A DNA stretch of 64,000 bases from Paraburkholderia edwinii (GTDB lineage Bacteria > Pseudomonadota > Gammaproteobacteria > Burkholderiales > Burkholderiaceae), in NCBI RefSeq assembly GCF_019428685.1, contig NZ_CP080096.1, positions 1,612,001-1,676,000 on the forward strand, read 5' to 3'. Of this stretch, positions 33,221-41,714 are shown in pieces (positions within the stretch are counted from its first letter, which is position 1; every line of letters begins with the position of its first letter). A program made the translations under genes and the position numbers. The notes under the pieces are model-generated. The model did no database searches. It saw only the letters and a list, made by a program, of their open reading frames with translations, and was not told where the DNA came from.

Positions 33221-34450
33221 ATGCAGACGAACCTTTCCGATCGCGCGCGCAGCTTGCCGCATGCCGACGAAGCCGATGAAATCCTGCGCTCGTGCGTGCA
33301 TTGCGGCTTCTGTAACGCAACGTGCCCGACGTATCAGCTTCTCGGCAACGAACTCGACGGGCCGCGCGGCCGCATCTATCTGATCAAGCAATTGCTCGAA
33401 GGCGAAGCGTCGACCGAAAAAACGCAAACGCATCTCGATCGCTGCCTCACGTGCCGTAATTGCGAAACGACGTGCCCATCGGGCGTGCGCTATCACTCGC
33501 TGCTCGATATCGGCCGCGCCGAACTCGAGCGACGCATCGAACGGCCGCTGCGCGAGCGCGCTTTGCGCGCGGGCCTGCGTCACGTGATTCCGCGCCCCGG
33601 TGTGTTCAACACGCTGCTGAAAGCGGGCCGCGCGGTGCGGCCGATGCTGCCCAAAGCGCTCGGCGACAAGATTCCGGCGCAGCAGATCGCGGCGAAGGCG
33701 CGCCCGCCGCGGCGCCACGCGCGCCGGATGCTGATGCTCGAAGGCTGCGTGCAGCCGTCACTGTCGCCGAATACGAACGCGGCAACCGCGCGCGTGCTCG
33801 ACCAGCTCGGCATCAGCATCGACAACGCGCCACAGGCGGGCTGCTGCGGCTCGACCGACTACCATCTGAACGCGCAGCAGGCAGGCCTCGATCGCGCGCG
33901 CCGCAATATCGACGCGTGGTGGCCGGCTATCGAGGCGGGCCGCGTCGAAGCAATCATTCAGACCGCGAGCGGCTGCGGCGCCTTCGTCAAGGAGTACGGA
34001 CATCTGCTGCGCGACGATCCGCGCTACGCGGAAAAAGCCCGGCGGGTGAGTGAACTCACGCGCGACCTCGTCGAAGTGCTGGCGGCGGAAAATCTCGATG
34101 CGCTGCGTTTGACCGAAGCGGCGCGCCGCATTGCGTTCCATTGCCCGTGCACGCTCCAGCATGCACAGAAACTGGGCGGCGCGGTGGAGGGCGTACTGCA
34201 GCGGCTCGGCTTCGAATTGTCCGCGGTGCCCGACGCGCATCTATGCTGCGGCTCGGCCGGCACGTACTCGTTTACGCAGCCCGAGTTGTCGAAGCAGTTG
34301 CGCGACAACAAGCTCGATGCGCTCGAAAGCGGCAAGCCGGATCTGATCGCGACGGCGAATATCGGCTGCCAGGCGCATCTTGCGGGCGCGGGCAGAACGC
34401 CGGTGCGGCACTGGATCGAGATTGTCGAGGAGGCGCTTGCGGATGCGTGA
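33221..34450 (+). CDS. glcF: Glycolate oxidase iron-sulfur subunit GlcF
   Basis: This 409-aa subunit has two [4Fe-4S] ferredoxin motifs near the N-terminus (CVHCGFCNATCPT at about residues 26-38, CLTCRNCETTCPSGV at about 76-90) and two CCG domains (GCCGSTDYH, CCGSAGTYS) typical of heterodisulfide-reductase-like and GlcF proteins. It should carry electrons from GlcD to the quinone pool at the membrane. AAGGGA lies just ahead of the ATG. The 133-base gap after glcE carries tandem repeats and a hairpin, and its own stop lies in another tandem repeat. Confidence 0.94.
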   Translation: MQTNLSDRARSLPHADEADEILRSCVHCGFCNATCPTYQLLGNELDGPRGRIYLIKQLLEGEASTEKTQTHLDRCLTCRNCETTCPSGVRYHSLLDIGRAELERRIERPLRERALRAGLRHVIPRPGVFNTLLKAGRAVRPMLPKALGDKIPAQQIAAKARPPRRHARRMLMLEGCVQPSLSPNTNAATARVLDQLGISIDNAPQAGCCGSTDYHLNAQQAGLDRARRNIDAWWPAIEAGRVEAIIQTASGCGAFVKEYGHLLRDDPRYAEKARRVSELTRDLVEVLAAENLDALRLTEAARRIAFHCPCTLQHAQKLGGAVEGVLQRLGFELSAVPDAHLCCGSAGTYSFTQPELSKQLRDNKLDALESGKPDLIATANIGCQAHLAGAGRTPVRHWIEIVEEALADA

Positions 34451-34474
34451 GCGGATGCATGAGCGGATGCATGA
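34439..34474 (+). repeat. 12-bp tandem repeat spanning the glcF stop
   Basis: GCGGATGCGTGA, GCGGATGCATGA and GCGGATGCATGA follow one another. The TGA ending the first unit is the glcF stop (34448-34450). The unit is a multiple of three, so the later TGAs stay in frame as back-up stops. Confidence 0.9.
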
Positions 34475-34501
34475 GCGCCTGCGTTCGCGCGCGCAGCACG
34501 G

Positions 34502-35236
34502 CTAACGCGAGGCGTTCTCGCGGATAAATTCGAGGTGGGTGCCGAGCGCCGCGCGTGCGGCGCTTGGGTCGTGCTTGCGGATCGCTTCGTAAATCGTGCG
34601 GTGCTGCTGCACGAGATAAAAAAGATCGGCGTTGCGCTTCTTGAAGGTCGCGTACGTTTCTTCGATCGACTTCTGCACGAGGTTATGAATGCCGTGCATC
34701 ACATGCACGAGCACGATATTGTGCGTGGCGTCCGCAATCCTCAAATGGAACGCCGCATCGAGCTGCGGCAAGCTCACTTCGCCATCTTCCACGTCGTAGG
34801 GTTGATCTTTGCCGAACGCGGTTTCGAGTTCGGCGAGCGCTTCCTTGATGTTCTGGATGTCTGTCTTGGTGGCACGCACCGCCGCGAGCTCGACCGCGAC
34901 GGCTTCGAGCCCTTCGCGCATCTCGAGAATATCGCCGGCTGCCTTGCGATGGCGCGCCATCAGATGCGCGAGCGGGTCCGCGATCAGCGGCGCGGTGGAG
35001 TTCGCGACGACGTAGCCGCCGCCCGTCTTCGACTGGATCAGCTTGCTGCCTTCGAGCCGCAATAGCGCCTCGCGCAGCGACGGGCGCGAGACATTGAGCT
35101 TCTGTGCCAGATCGCGCTCGGACGGCAGCGCTTCGCCGGCCCGCAGCGTTCCGTCGACGATCAACTGCTCGAGCTGGTCGCAGACCGCGTCGGAGAGCCG
35201 GAATCGCGGTGGCGGAACGATAGGGGTGTAGGACAT
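34502..35236 (-). CDS. glcC: FadR-subfamily GntR regulator, probable glycolate-operon regulator (GlcC-like)
   Basis: This 244-aa regulator has a GntR winged helix (LRAGEALPSERDLAQKLNVSR-type region, residues about 25-70, with SRPSLREALLRLEG) and an FCD effector domain at about 90-230 whose metal/ligand residues appear as D.AFHLRIADATHN and QHR..Y. The start at 35236 has GAAGG ahead. It faces glcF tail to tail. The dyad before glcD suits it, and TGGTTGACC in its own upstream region (35286-35294) hints at self-control. The symbol rests on context; a lactate regulator is the alternative. Confidence 0.8.
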   Translation of the reverse strand: MSYTPIVPPPRFRLSDAVCDQLEQLIVDGTLRAGEALPSERDLAQKLNVSRPSLREALLRLEGSKLIQSKTGGGYVVANSTAPLIADPLAHLMARHRKAAGDILEMREGLEAVAVELAAVRATKTDIQNIKEALAELETAFGKDQPYDVEDGEVSLPQLDAAFHLRIADATHNIVLVHVMHGIHNLVQKSIEETYATFKKRNADLFYLVQQHRTIYEAIRKHDPSAARAALGTHLEFIRENASR

Positions 35237-35541
35237 CGGTGCCTTCAATTGATGGACTGTGCGCCTGGGTTTGCGTCTGAAACTGTGGTTGACCCGTAAA
35301 AACACGATGGTTTTTCAACGGGCAACTGTAGCCAGTAACAGGAGTCCGGTCAATTGCGGCTGATACGCGGAGGTGCGGTGAATCAGGCGATGAGCCGAAA
35401 CCGCCGGATCGCGCCGGTGAGGCGCGTCGGGCGGATTGGTCGGATCATCGTCTGGTGAATCGCTTGATCAGTCGGCTCAATGAGCCGGCTTAATGAGTCG
35501 GCTTAATGAGTCGGTTTAGTGAGTCAGCTCATTGAGTCAGC
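35237..35541. promoter_or_regulatory. Gap holding the glcC promoter side and a 13-bp repeat array
   Basis: This 305-base gap lies upstream of the FadR-type regulator and downstream of the LysR gene. Bases 35280-35345 are AT-richer and should hold the glcC promoter, including TGGTTGACC, a partial match to the glcD operator. The remainder is mostly the array at 35470-35547. Confidence 0.45.
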
Positions 35542-35547
35542 TCAATG
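35470..35547 (-). repeat. Six-copy 13-bp tandem array at the 3' end of a LysR gene
   Basis: Six contiguous 13-base units of consensus AGTCGGCTYAATG (plus strand) end inside the last codons of the LysR gene. Read on the gene's strand, every unit contributes a TGA or TAA, and the first of these is the actual stop codon at 35542-35544. Units differ at one to three positions, so the array is old enough to have drifted. Confidence 0.92.
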
Positions 35548-36597
35548 AATCGTTTCCACCGTCGCGGAGGGCACGGGCGACTCCTTGGCGGCCAGTGCGA
35601 GCGCGCCGTTTTTGAGCCCCGCGTTGCGCGGCCCACGCGTTTGGGTTTGCACGAGACCGCGCGTCGCGAACGATTCGACTTCATGTTCGAGGCGTGCGAG
35701 TTCAGGCGTGACCCACTTGCGCAGAAAGTCGATCAGCGTGCGCGTTTTTGCATCCATATAGCGGCGCGACACGTAAAGCGCGTAGACATTGAACGGTCGC
35801 AGGCGCATTTGCGGCAGCACGCGCACGAGGGCGCCGCTGCGCAAATCGTCGAGCACGTTATACGCGCACATCATGCCGATGCCGGCGCCGGTGACCAGTG
35901 CGTGACGCAGCGCATCGGGCGAACTGGTTTGAAACGGCGACGACTTCACCGTGACCAGCATCGAGCCGTCGGCGCCCTCGAGATGCCATTCGTCGGCGGG
36001 TGCGAGCGGACTCGATAGACGCAGCAGCGTATGTTGCGCGAGGTCTTCGACGCTTGCCGGCGTGCCGTGCCTGTCGAGATAGTCGGGAGACGCGGTCAGA
36101 ATGCCGTGACTCGTGCCGAGCGTCTGCGCGATGTACGCGGAATCGGCCAATTGCGTGGTGCTGGCGAGCGAGATGTCGTAGCCGTCCTCGACGAGGTTCG
36201 GAATGCGCTGTTCGATATCGAGATCCAGCGAAACGTCGGGGTGCTCGGCCTGATACGCGAGCAGCGCCGAGGTGACCGCGCCGCGCGCGAGACCTGGCGT
36301 CGCATGCACGCGAATGCGCCCTTGCGGATGCGACATTGCATTGCGTGCCTCGACATTTGCATTGTCCAGTTCCGCGAGAATCAGTTTTGCGCGTTCGAAG
36401 TACTTTGCACCTGCTTCGGTTACCGAAAGATGTCGCGTGGTGCGGTGAAGCAGCAGCGTTTGCAGTTCATCTTCGAGCAGCGATACCGCGCGCGACACCT
36501 GCGCGGTGGTCGTGTCGGTCTCTCGCGCAACGGCCGTGAACGTGCCGGCCTCCACGACGCGCACGAAAATGCGCATGCTATGAACCATGTCAACCAT
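35542..36597 (-). CDS. LysR family transcriptional regulator with C-terminal extension
   Basis: This 351-aa protein starts MVDMVHSMRIFVRVVEAGTF, with GAGAGG ahead of the ATG. The HTH (FTAVARETDTTTAQVSRAVS region) and the substrate domain (RIRVHATPGLARGAVTSALL, GAGIGMMCAYNVLDDL) are typical of the DmlR/AaeR-like group. A C-terminal tail of about 40 residues beyond the usual end (ESFATRGLVQTQTRG to ATVETIH) is unusual for the family, and the frame ends in the repeat array. The target is unknown. Confidence 0.86.
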   Translation of the reverse strand: MVDMVHSMRIFVRVVEAGTFTAVARETDTTTAQVSRAVSLLEDELQTLLLHRTTRHLSVTEAGAKYFERAKLILAELDNANVEARNAMSHPQGRIRVHATPGLARGAVTSALLAYQAEHPDVSLDLDIEQRIPNLVEDGYDISLASTTQLADSAYIAQTLGTSHGILTASPDYLDRHGTPASVEDLAQHTLLRLSSPLAPADEWHLEGADGSMLVTVKSSPFQTSSPDALRHALVTGAGIGMMCAYNVLDDLRSGALVRVLPQMRLRPFNVYALYVSRRYMDAKTRTLIDFLRKWVTPELARLEHEVESFATRGLVQTQTRGPRNAGLKNGALALAAKESPVPSATVETIH

Positions 36598-36909
36598 GAC
36601 GAACCTCTCTTGTGGCAGATCCGCACCACATCGAATGGAATCGATGCTGTCATAGTTAGACACAAGTGTCAAGAATGGCGCTGGTGGGGCTGGTGGCGCG
36701 GATGGTGCGGATGGGGCCGGAAGCGCTGCTCACCGCTGCATGCCGGAGGTGTGGGTCCGCATCGATTACTGCGTTGCGCGTAAACATAGTCTGTCGGTAT
36801 TTACCCTTAAACGAAGGGCGCGCGATGACTAGACTTCAGCCAACGACGAAATGCAAGTTCGCATCCGATCGTCGAAGGTCACTCTCTAATCGTTGTGAGG
36901 CTAATCATC
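36598..36909. promoter_or_regulatory. Intergenic region ahead of LysR and DUF4148 genes
   Basis: These 312 bases contain no convincing gene. The LysR-side 60 bases include ATGCTGTCATAGTTAGACACAA-type AT-rich sequence. The DUF4148 side (36770-36909) is AT-richer and carries GTGAGG as the ribosome site. No clear operator was found. Confidence 0.35.
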
Positions 36910-37215
36910 ATGAAGATCCGACAAGCTTTTCTGGCATCCCTTGTTGCTTCCGCGCTTGTTGTGCCGGCTGCGGCATTCGCGCAGCAATCGACCATCACCC
37001 GTGCGCAAGTGAAAAATGAACTCGCCCAACTGCGTGCTGCAGGCTATCAGGGCGATACCGAAGCTTCATATCCGGTTGAGATTCAGGCTGCGGAAGCACG
37101 CGTGGCCGCGAAGCGGGCGCAGGGGGCATCCGGCTATGGTCCGGGCACGGCGGGGACGTCGGCAGCGGGCGCGGGCGCTACGCCGGCTCAGCAGCCTGGC
37201 CAATCCGGTCAGTAA
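36910..37215 (+). CDS. DUF4148 domain exported protein, third copy
   Basis: This 101-aa protein starts MKIRQAFLASLVASALVVPAAAFAQ (signal peptide, stated here only as a 1-24 region) and continues with the DUF4148 core TITRAQVKNELAQLRAAGY and ASYPVEIQAAEARVAAK. The C-terminus is a Gly/Ala/Gln-rich tail (TPAQQPGQSGQ) without the CVGPxSFCN motif of the pair at 6254-7074. GTGAGG precedes the start. It is probably periplasmic; function unknown. Confidence 0.82.
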   Translation: MKIRQAFLASLVASALVVPAAAFAQQSTITRAQVKNELAQLRAAGYQGDTEASYPVEIQAAEARVAAKRAQGASGYGPGTAGTSAAGAGATPAQQPGQSGQ

Positions 37216-37283
37216 TCCGATGTTTGGCATGCCGCGAGCATGCACGTATTGCACGTTTGAGTTTGAGTGGGTGGAAGAGACAA

Positions 37284-37712
37284 ATGGACGGGCGCAATTC
37301 AGTGCGGATTGTTGAGAATTTCTGGCGGCAGGTCTGGCAGGCCGGCAATCCGGACGCGGTAGACAAACTGGTTGCCGAGGACTTCGAGATCACGACTGGC
37401 GGTGTGACGATCGGTTCGCGCGATGCGTTCAAGTCGTGGGTGGCGGCGTTTCTTGCCAGCATCGACGACTTTGAATTTCACATCGTCGAGATGTTTTCGA
37501 GCGCGAGCGGCGATCGCGTCGTGACGCGCTGGCGCGTGACGGGCAAGAACAACGGCTTTATGGGTTTCGAGGCCGATGGCGCGCCGATCGATATGACCGG
37601 TACCGCGGTGTTCGAAGTGCGCGAAGACGGGTTGCTGCAGCACAACTGGGTGGAGCGTAACGCGCTGGAAGTGGAGCGGAATATGGAGAAGTTCAGGGCG
37701 CGTGCCGCGTGA
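37284..37712 (+). CDS. SnoaL-like / NTF2-fold protein (ester cyclase type)
   Basis: This 142-aa protein has the NTF2-like cone fold pattern: an N-terminal helix (VRIVENFWRQVWQAGNPDAVDKLVAEDF), a central strand set with VVTRWRVTGKNNG, and GTAVFEVREDGLLQHNWVERN. These match the SnoaL-like polyketide cyclase/ester cyclase group. Such proteins may be enzymes or binding proteins, and no substrate is suggested. GGAAGAG precedes the ATG, 68 bases after the DUF4148 stop. No signal peptide. Confidence 0.75.
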   Translation: MDGRNSVRIVENFWRQVWQAGNPDAVDKLVAEDFEITTGGVTIGSRDAFKSWVAAFLASIDDFEFHIVEMFSSASGDRVVTRWRVTGKNNGFMGFEADGAPIDMTGTAVFEVREDGLLQHNWVERNALEVERNMEKFRARAA

Positions 37713-37838
37713 TGGCTGACGCTACGAATCAGGTAATTGCCGCAAGCAGATGATCTTCATTTGTCGCGCATAACGACATACGGTTTGACAATTCTTTACC
37801 AAACGCTTTTCACAAAACTCCTGCATTCGAGTCAAATG

Positions 37839-37857
37839 TCGTTCGCAAAACGAACGA
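37839..37857. promoter_or_regulatory. Short perfect inverted repeat, possible operator
   Basis: TCGTTCG-CAAAA-CGAACGA lies in an AT-richer 296-base gap (37713-38008) that also contains a consensus-like TTGACA at 37785-37790. Together they could form a promoter with operator for the gene at 38009. No other gene was found in this gap. Confidence 0.35.
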
Positions 37858-38008
37858 ATGGGGAGCGAAGGTGGAGTGCGTTGACGAAATGCGTGTGCAG
37901 CGATGCAACGGGTCGCGATTGGCCGCGTCTACTGTCGTGGGGAAGGGGCGCGCCGATGCGTAAGGCGGCGGTACGGAATGGTGATCCGACCTCCGACAAG
38001 ATTTCCAG

Positions 38009-38617
38009 ATGAGTCGATTCGGAGGGGCGTTAATCGCCGCTGCCCTGTTCGCATTCACATATGGATGCCCGGCGGCTTATCGAACCTTGGATATGACCGC
38101 GCAATTTCCACCGGGCGCTCAAGACCCGCATCTTCCTCATCCGGGCACGATCAAGGCCAAGTTCGATTGGAATGGATCAACCGAGCAATGGAACGCCTCC
38201 GATTTTCCAGAAAGTTTTGTTTTTCGGTGTTTCGATGCGAAGGGAGAACTCACCGCGCGAGCAAGCGCTGCGTGGTGCATTCCGGTCGTTGAGATCGAGA
38301 CCGTCCCTGTCGATGAAAATGGGAAGGCGGTCGCGCCAAGCGAAGCGGACTCGATATCAAATACGGTGTATGGACCCGGTCACACATTCATTGAGCACAC
38401 GTCGTCTGCGCCTAACCTCAAGCGTCAGCGGGAACTGGATCAGCGGCGGCAGCCGGGAACGAATGGAACCCCATTGCAGAAAGACGCATTCCGGGAGCCG
38501 CCCGAGCCTCAGTCGTTGTATCGCGAACAGGGCGATATCTCACGACAAGATCGTGCCGCGCACGGAAGCAAACCCGGACTTTGGGCGCGATTGAAGGTCT
38601 GGCTAGGGCGTGCCTGA
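38009..38617 (+). CDS. Hypothetical exported protein, 202 aa, low-GC
   Basis: The N-terminus MSRFGGALIAAALFAFTYGC is signal-like, and a Cys at position 20 is close to a lipobox but does not fit it well. The mature protein includes GTIKAKFDWNGSTEQW and a charged, Gln/Arg/Pro-rich C-terminal third. No domain recognised. Codon use and GC content are clearly lower than in neighbours, as in the upstream 300 bases, suggesting a transferred segment. The downstream gene converges with only four bases between stops. Confidence 0.6.
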   Translation: MSRFGGALIAAALFAFTYGCPAAYRTLDMTAQFPPGAQDPHLPHPGTIKAKFDWNGSTEQWNASDFPESFVFRCFDAKGELTARASAAWCIPVVEIETVPVDENGKAVAPSEADSISNTVYGPGHTFIEHTSSAPNLKRQRELDQRRQPGTNGTPLQKDAFREPPEPQSLYREQGDISRQDRAAHGSKPGLWARLKVWLGRA

Positions 38618-38621
38618 CCGC

Positions 38622-39017
38622 TCACAACGCCGCATCAACCAGCAACGACGCCTTCAGCTGACGTATCCGCTGATCGACAAAATACCCACCGCCTTCCACG
38701 TAACGCAAATAGCTTCTCCCGCACACCGTGCACTCCGACACCGTGCAGCGGTTATACGGGAAATAGCGCGGCGCGATCGGCGCATCGGCGGACCAGTAGC
38801 GCGTGCCGTCCGGATGATATTCGGCGAAGGTTGCGTCGTCCTGGTGCTGTTCGGCGAGCGTGCCCGCTACGTGCAATTGCGCCTCGGGCATCGACAGCGG
38901 CAGCGTTTGCCAGCCGTCGGTCGGCGTTGCGTTGCAAGCGCACGCAACAGTCACGGCTTCCGAGCGCGAGGCGAGTTCAGTCAGTGCGGCGAAGTCGAGA
39001 AGGGCAGGTGAGGTCAT
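38622..39017 (-). CDS. Hypothetical protein with a CxxxxxCxxC motif
   Basis: This 131-aa protein (start MTSPALLDFAALTELA; longer starts at up to 39125 are possible) has CACNATP near residue 25 and a C-terminal cysteine cluster NRCTVSECTVCGRSYLRYVEG that looks like a small zinc site. The middle (HPDGTRYWSADAPIAPRYFPYN) is rich in aromatic and Pro residues. The family is not recognised; composition and length suggest a real conserved cytoplasmic protein. Confidence 0.6.
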   Translation of the reverse strand: MTSPALLDFAALTELASRSEAVTVACACNATPTDGWQTLPLSMPEAQLHVAGTLAEQHQDDATFAEYHPDGTRYWSADAPIAPRYFPYNRCTVSECTVCGRSYLRYVEGGGYFVDQRIRQLKASLLVDAAL

Positions 39018-39250
39018 CAGTTCGTGAATGGCGTGCTGATCGGGCAGAAGCAGGGGCGGAAGCCGCGGCCGAAGATGGCCCATGGGTGGGCGCATGAGCG
39101 GGCGCATGAAATTGCCCGCAAGCATCGCACATTTGAGCGTCGTTTGCGCGCGCCGGATGCACAGTTGAAGTGCAACGCGGCGCCCGTTTCCAACGTGAGT
39201 TCAATCCCGTGACTCTAATGCGGCAGCTTCAACGCGGCCGCAGCAAACCC
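39018..39250. other. Intergenic sequence with a 12-bp duplication
   Basis: GTGGGCGCATGA and GCGGGCGCATGA stand in tandem at 39085-39108, resembling the glcF-end unit (GCGGATGCATGA). Nothing else was recognised here. Confidence 0.35.
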
Positions 39251-40570
39251 TCACTGCAACGCGCTCGACTCCGACAGCGCCCCGCTTTCCTCATTCACCG
39301 TCGCCCGCTCGGGCAGCAGGAACGCGATCAACGAGGCAAGGAACGCGGCCACCGCGAGCGCGATCAGGGCCGCACCGAAGTGCCCCGTGAAGTCCTTGAT
39401 GATGCCGACGAGCCACGGCCCGAGCAGCCCGCCGAACTGGCCGATCGTATTGATCAGCGCAATGCCGATCGCGACGGCCGCGCCCGTCAGGAATTCGCCG
39501 GTGAGCGTCCAGAACACCGCGAGGCAGCCCCAGATGCCAGCCGCAGCAATACACAGCAGAATCAAACCGATCAGCGGTTGCGACACGAATGCGCATGCAA
39601 GCAGCGCAAGACCGCCGATCGCCATGCAGATCACGATATGCATGCGGCGCTCGCCGACGCGGTCCGAATGGCGCGCAACCAGATACATCGACACGGCCGC
39701 GCAGCAGAACGGCAGCGCGCTCACGAAGCCGACCTGCAGATCAGTCAGCGAGCCCATGTTCTTGACGATCTGCGGCAGCCACAGCAGCACGCCGTAAAAC
39801 GCGGTCAGGAAGCAGACGAACAGCAGCGACAGGCTCCACACGCGGCCCATCACGGCGATTTTCATAAACGGCAGGCTCGCCGTTTTCGTGAGCTTCGACG
39901 CTTCAGTTTCAAGCTCGTTGACGAGCCACGCACGCTGATCGTCGCGCAGCCACGTCGCGCGTTGCGGGCGGTCGGTCAACCAGAACAGTACAAAGAAGCC
40001 GAGAATCACCGCCGGAACGGCTTCGAGCAGCAGCATCCAGCGCCATCCGGAATAGCCGTGCACGCCATCCAGCGCATGCATCAGGACGCCCGACAGCGGC
40101 GAGCCGATCGCCGATGCGACCGCCGTGGCCATAATCACGCCCGCGTTCGCGCGCGAGCGGTAGCGCACCGGAAACCAGTAAGCGAGGTAAGCGACCACGC
40201 CCGGAATAAAGCCCGCTTCCGCGACGCCGAGCAGAAAGCGCAGCACGTAGAACGAGGTCTGCGAATGCACGAATGCGAGGCCTGCCGAAACCAGTCCCCA
40301 TGTGATCATGATCCGCGAAATCCACATGCGCGCGCCGAAGCGATGCAAGGCAATATTGCTCGGTACTTCGAACAGTGCGTAGCCGATAAAGAAGATGCCG
40401 GCGCCGAGCCCGAACACCGAGGCGCTGAAGCCGAGTTCATGGTTCATGCGCAGCGCGGCGAAGCCGACGTTGACGCGGTCCATGTAATTGATAATGAGCA
40501 GCACGAACAGCAAAGGCACGAGGCGCCGGTAGACGCGGCTGATCGTCGATGCTTCAAGGGTGTGGTCCAA
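39251..40570 (-). CDS. MFS transporter, anion:cation symporter (ACS) type
   Basis: This 439-aa permease with about 12 membrane segments has typical ACS-family features (NYMDRVNVGFAAL in helix 1, ALFEVPSNIALHRFGARMWI, GVAEAGFIPGVVAYLAYWFP). ACS members import organic anions such as tartrate, galactarate, phthalate or pantothenate with protons. It is the last gene of a minus-strand operon with a NIPSNAP protein and a D-2-hydroxyacid dehydrogenase, so a hydroxy-acid substrate is likely. GGAGA lies upstream of the start. Confidence 0.88.
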   Translation of the reverse strand: MDHTLEASTISRVYRRLVPLLFVLLIINYMDRVNVGFAALRMNHELGFSASVFGLGAGIFFIGYALFEVPSNIALHRFGARMWISRIMITWGLVSAGLAFVHSQTSFYVLRFLLGVAEAGFIPGVVAYLAYWFPVRYRSRANAGVIMATAVASAIGSPLSGVLMHALDGVHGYSGWRWMLLLEAVPAVILGFFVLFWLTDRPQRATWLRDDQRAWLVNELETEASKLTKTASLPFMKIAVMGRVWSLSLLFVCFLTAFYGVLLWLPQIVKNMGSLTDLQVGFVSALPFCCAAVSMYLVARHSDRVGERRMHIVICMAIGGLALLACAFVSQPLIGLILLCIAAAGIWGCLAVFWTLTGEFLTGAAVAIGIALINTIGQFGGLLGPWLVGIIKDFTGHFGAALIALAVAAFLASLIAFLLPERATVNEESGALSESSALQ

Positions 40571-40705
40571 AATCTGTCTCCATCTGTACGCGCGGCCTCC
40601 GTACGGCCGCGCAATCTTGAGTTTCTAGCGCATTCGGCTTACATCTTCCCTAAAGCCACGCGCAATGTGCATCGGCAAGGCGCAAGCCCATCCGATGCGT
40701 GCCGC

Positions 40706-41692
40706 TCACCCCGCCGAAGCGCCCTCGACGGCCTGCGGATTGAGCACATTGATCGGCTTGCCCTCGCGCCACGCGAGCACCTGATCGATCGCAATGCCGA
40801 AGTAGTGCTCGTACGTGTCCTTCTCGACATAGCCGATATGCGGCGTCGCGAGCACGTTGTCGAGCTTGATCAACGGATGATCCGCGCCATAAATCGGCTC
40901 GTGCTCGTAGACGTCCACTGCGGCGAAGCCGGGCCGGCCCGCCTTCAGCGCCGTTTCGAGCACGCCCGGCGCGATCACTTCGCTGCGGCTCGTGTTGACG
41001 AAAAGCGCGGTCGGCTTCATCGCCGACAGATCCTGCAGCGTGATCGAGCCGCGCGTGGCCGGCAGCAGGCGCAAATGGCAGCACACCACGTCGGCCTGCG
41101 CGAAAAACTTCTGGCGGTCGCTTTCGCTTTCGACGCCGTCGGCAAGCGCCGCGGCGCGCGAGGTCTCATGATCGTCGAGCGCGACGACTCGCATGCCGAA
41201 CGCGCGCCCATAGCCGCCGACCACGCTGCCGATCTTGCCGTAGCCGGCGATGCCGAGCGTGCGGCCTTTGAGTCCGATGCCGAGATGCCCTTGCCATAGG
41301 CCCGCTTTCAGCCGGTTCGCTTCGACATGCACCTTGCGCATCGACGCCATCACGAGCGCCCACGTCAGTTCGGCCGCAGCCGTCGTTGCCGAGCCTTCCG
41401 CCGAAACAGGAATGCCGCGCGCCGTGCAAGCGGCGAGATCGACGTGGTTCGCCGCGCGGCCGGTCTGGCTGATGAACTTCAGCTTCGGCAGGCGCGCGAG
41501 CAGTTCGGCCGTCACCGGCGTGCGCTCGCGGATCAGCAGCAGCGCGTCCGCATCGGCGAAGCGCTTCGCCTGTTCGTCGATGGATTCGAGCGTGTCGTTA
41601 TGAATTTCGACGTCGAATTGCGTAGCGAGCTTCGTATAGCAATCGAGCGTGCGCACGCAGTCCTGGTAGTCGTCGGAAATGATCACTTTCAT
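40706..41692 (-). CDS. D-2-hydroxyacid dehydrogenase family protein
   Basis: This 328-aa NAD-dependent enzyme has the cofactor motif GIAGYGKIGSVVGGYGRAFG (residues about 148-167) and the conserved Arg, Glu and His sites in SQTGRAANHVDL, FVNTSRSEVI and ATPHIGYVEKDTYEHYF. It reduces a 2-oxoacid to the D-2-hydroxyacid or the reverse (glyoxylate, hydroxypyruvate, phosphoglycerate-like). It lies 22 bases after the NIPSNAP gene, and the MFS gene follows. The exact acid is not readable. Confidence 0.9.
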   Translation of the reverse strand: MKVIISDDYQDCVRTLDCYTKLATQFDVEIHNDTLESIDEQAKRFADADALLLIRERTPVTAELLARLPKLKFISQTGRAANHVDLAACTARGIPVSAEGSATTAAAELTWALVMASMRKVHVEANRLKAGLWQGHLGIGLKGRTLGIAGYGKIGSVVGGYGRAFGMRVVALDDHETSRAAALADGVESESDRQKFFAQADVVCCHLRLLPATRGSITLQDLSAMKPTALFVNTSRSEVIAPGVLETALKAGRPGFAAVDVYEHEPIYGADHPLIKLDNVLATPHIGYVEKDTYEHYFGIAIDQVLAWREGKPINVLNPQAVEGASAG

Positions 41693-41714
41693 CGGTGGTC
41701 TCGGTACTGTTCTT

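Noticed and set aside
35470..35547. Possible plasmid or phage iterons
   Set aside because: There is no replication gene or AT-rich origin nearby; the array is anchored to a gene's stop codon like others in the window.
37737..38012. A 91-codon open frame in the low-GC gap
   Set aside because: No ribosome site, composition not protein-like, and it covers the apparent promoter with its palindrome.
39170..41299. A 709-codon open frame on the plus strand
   Set aside because: It runs antisense to the MFS and hydroxyacid dehydrogenase genes and is extremely rich in Arg, Gln, His and Asp; no domain.
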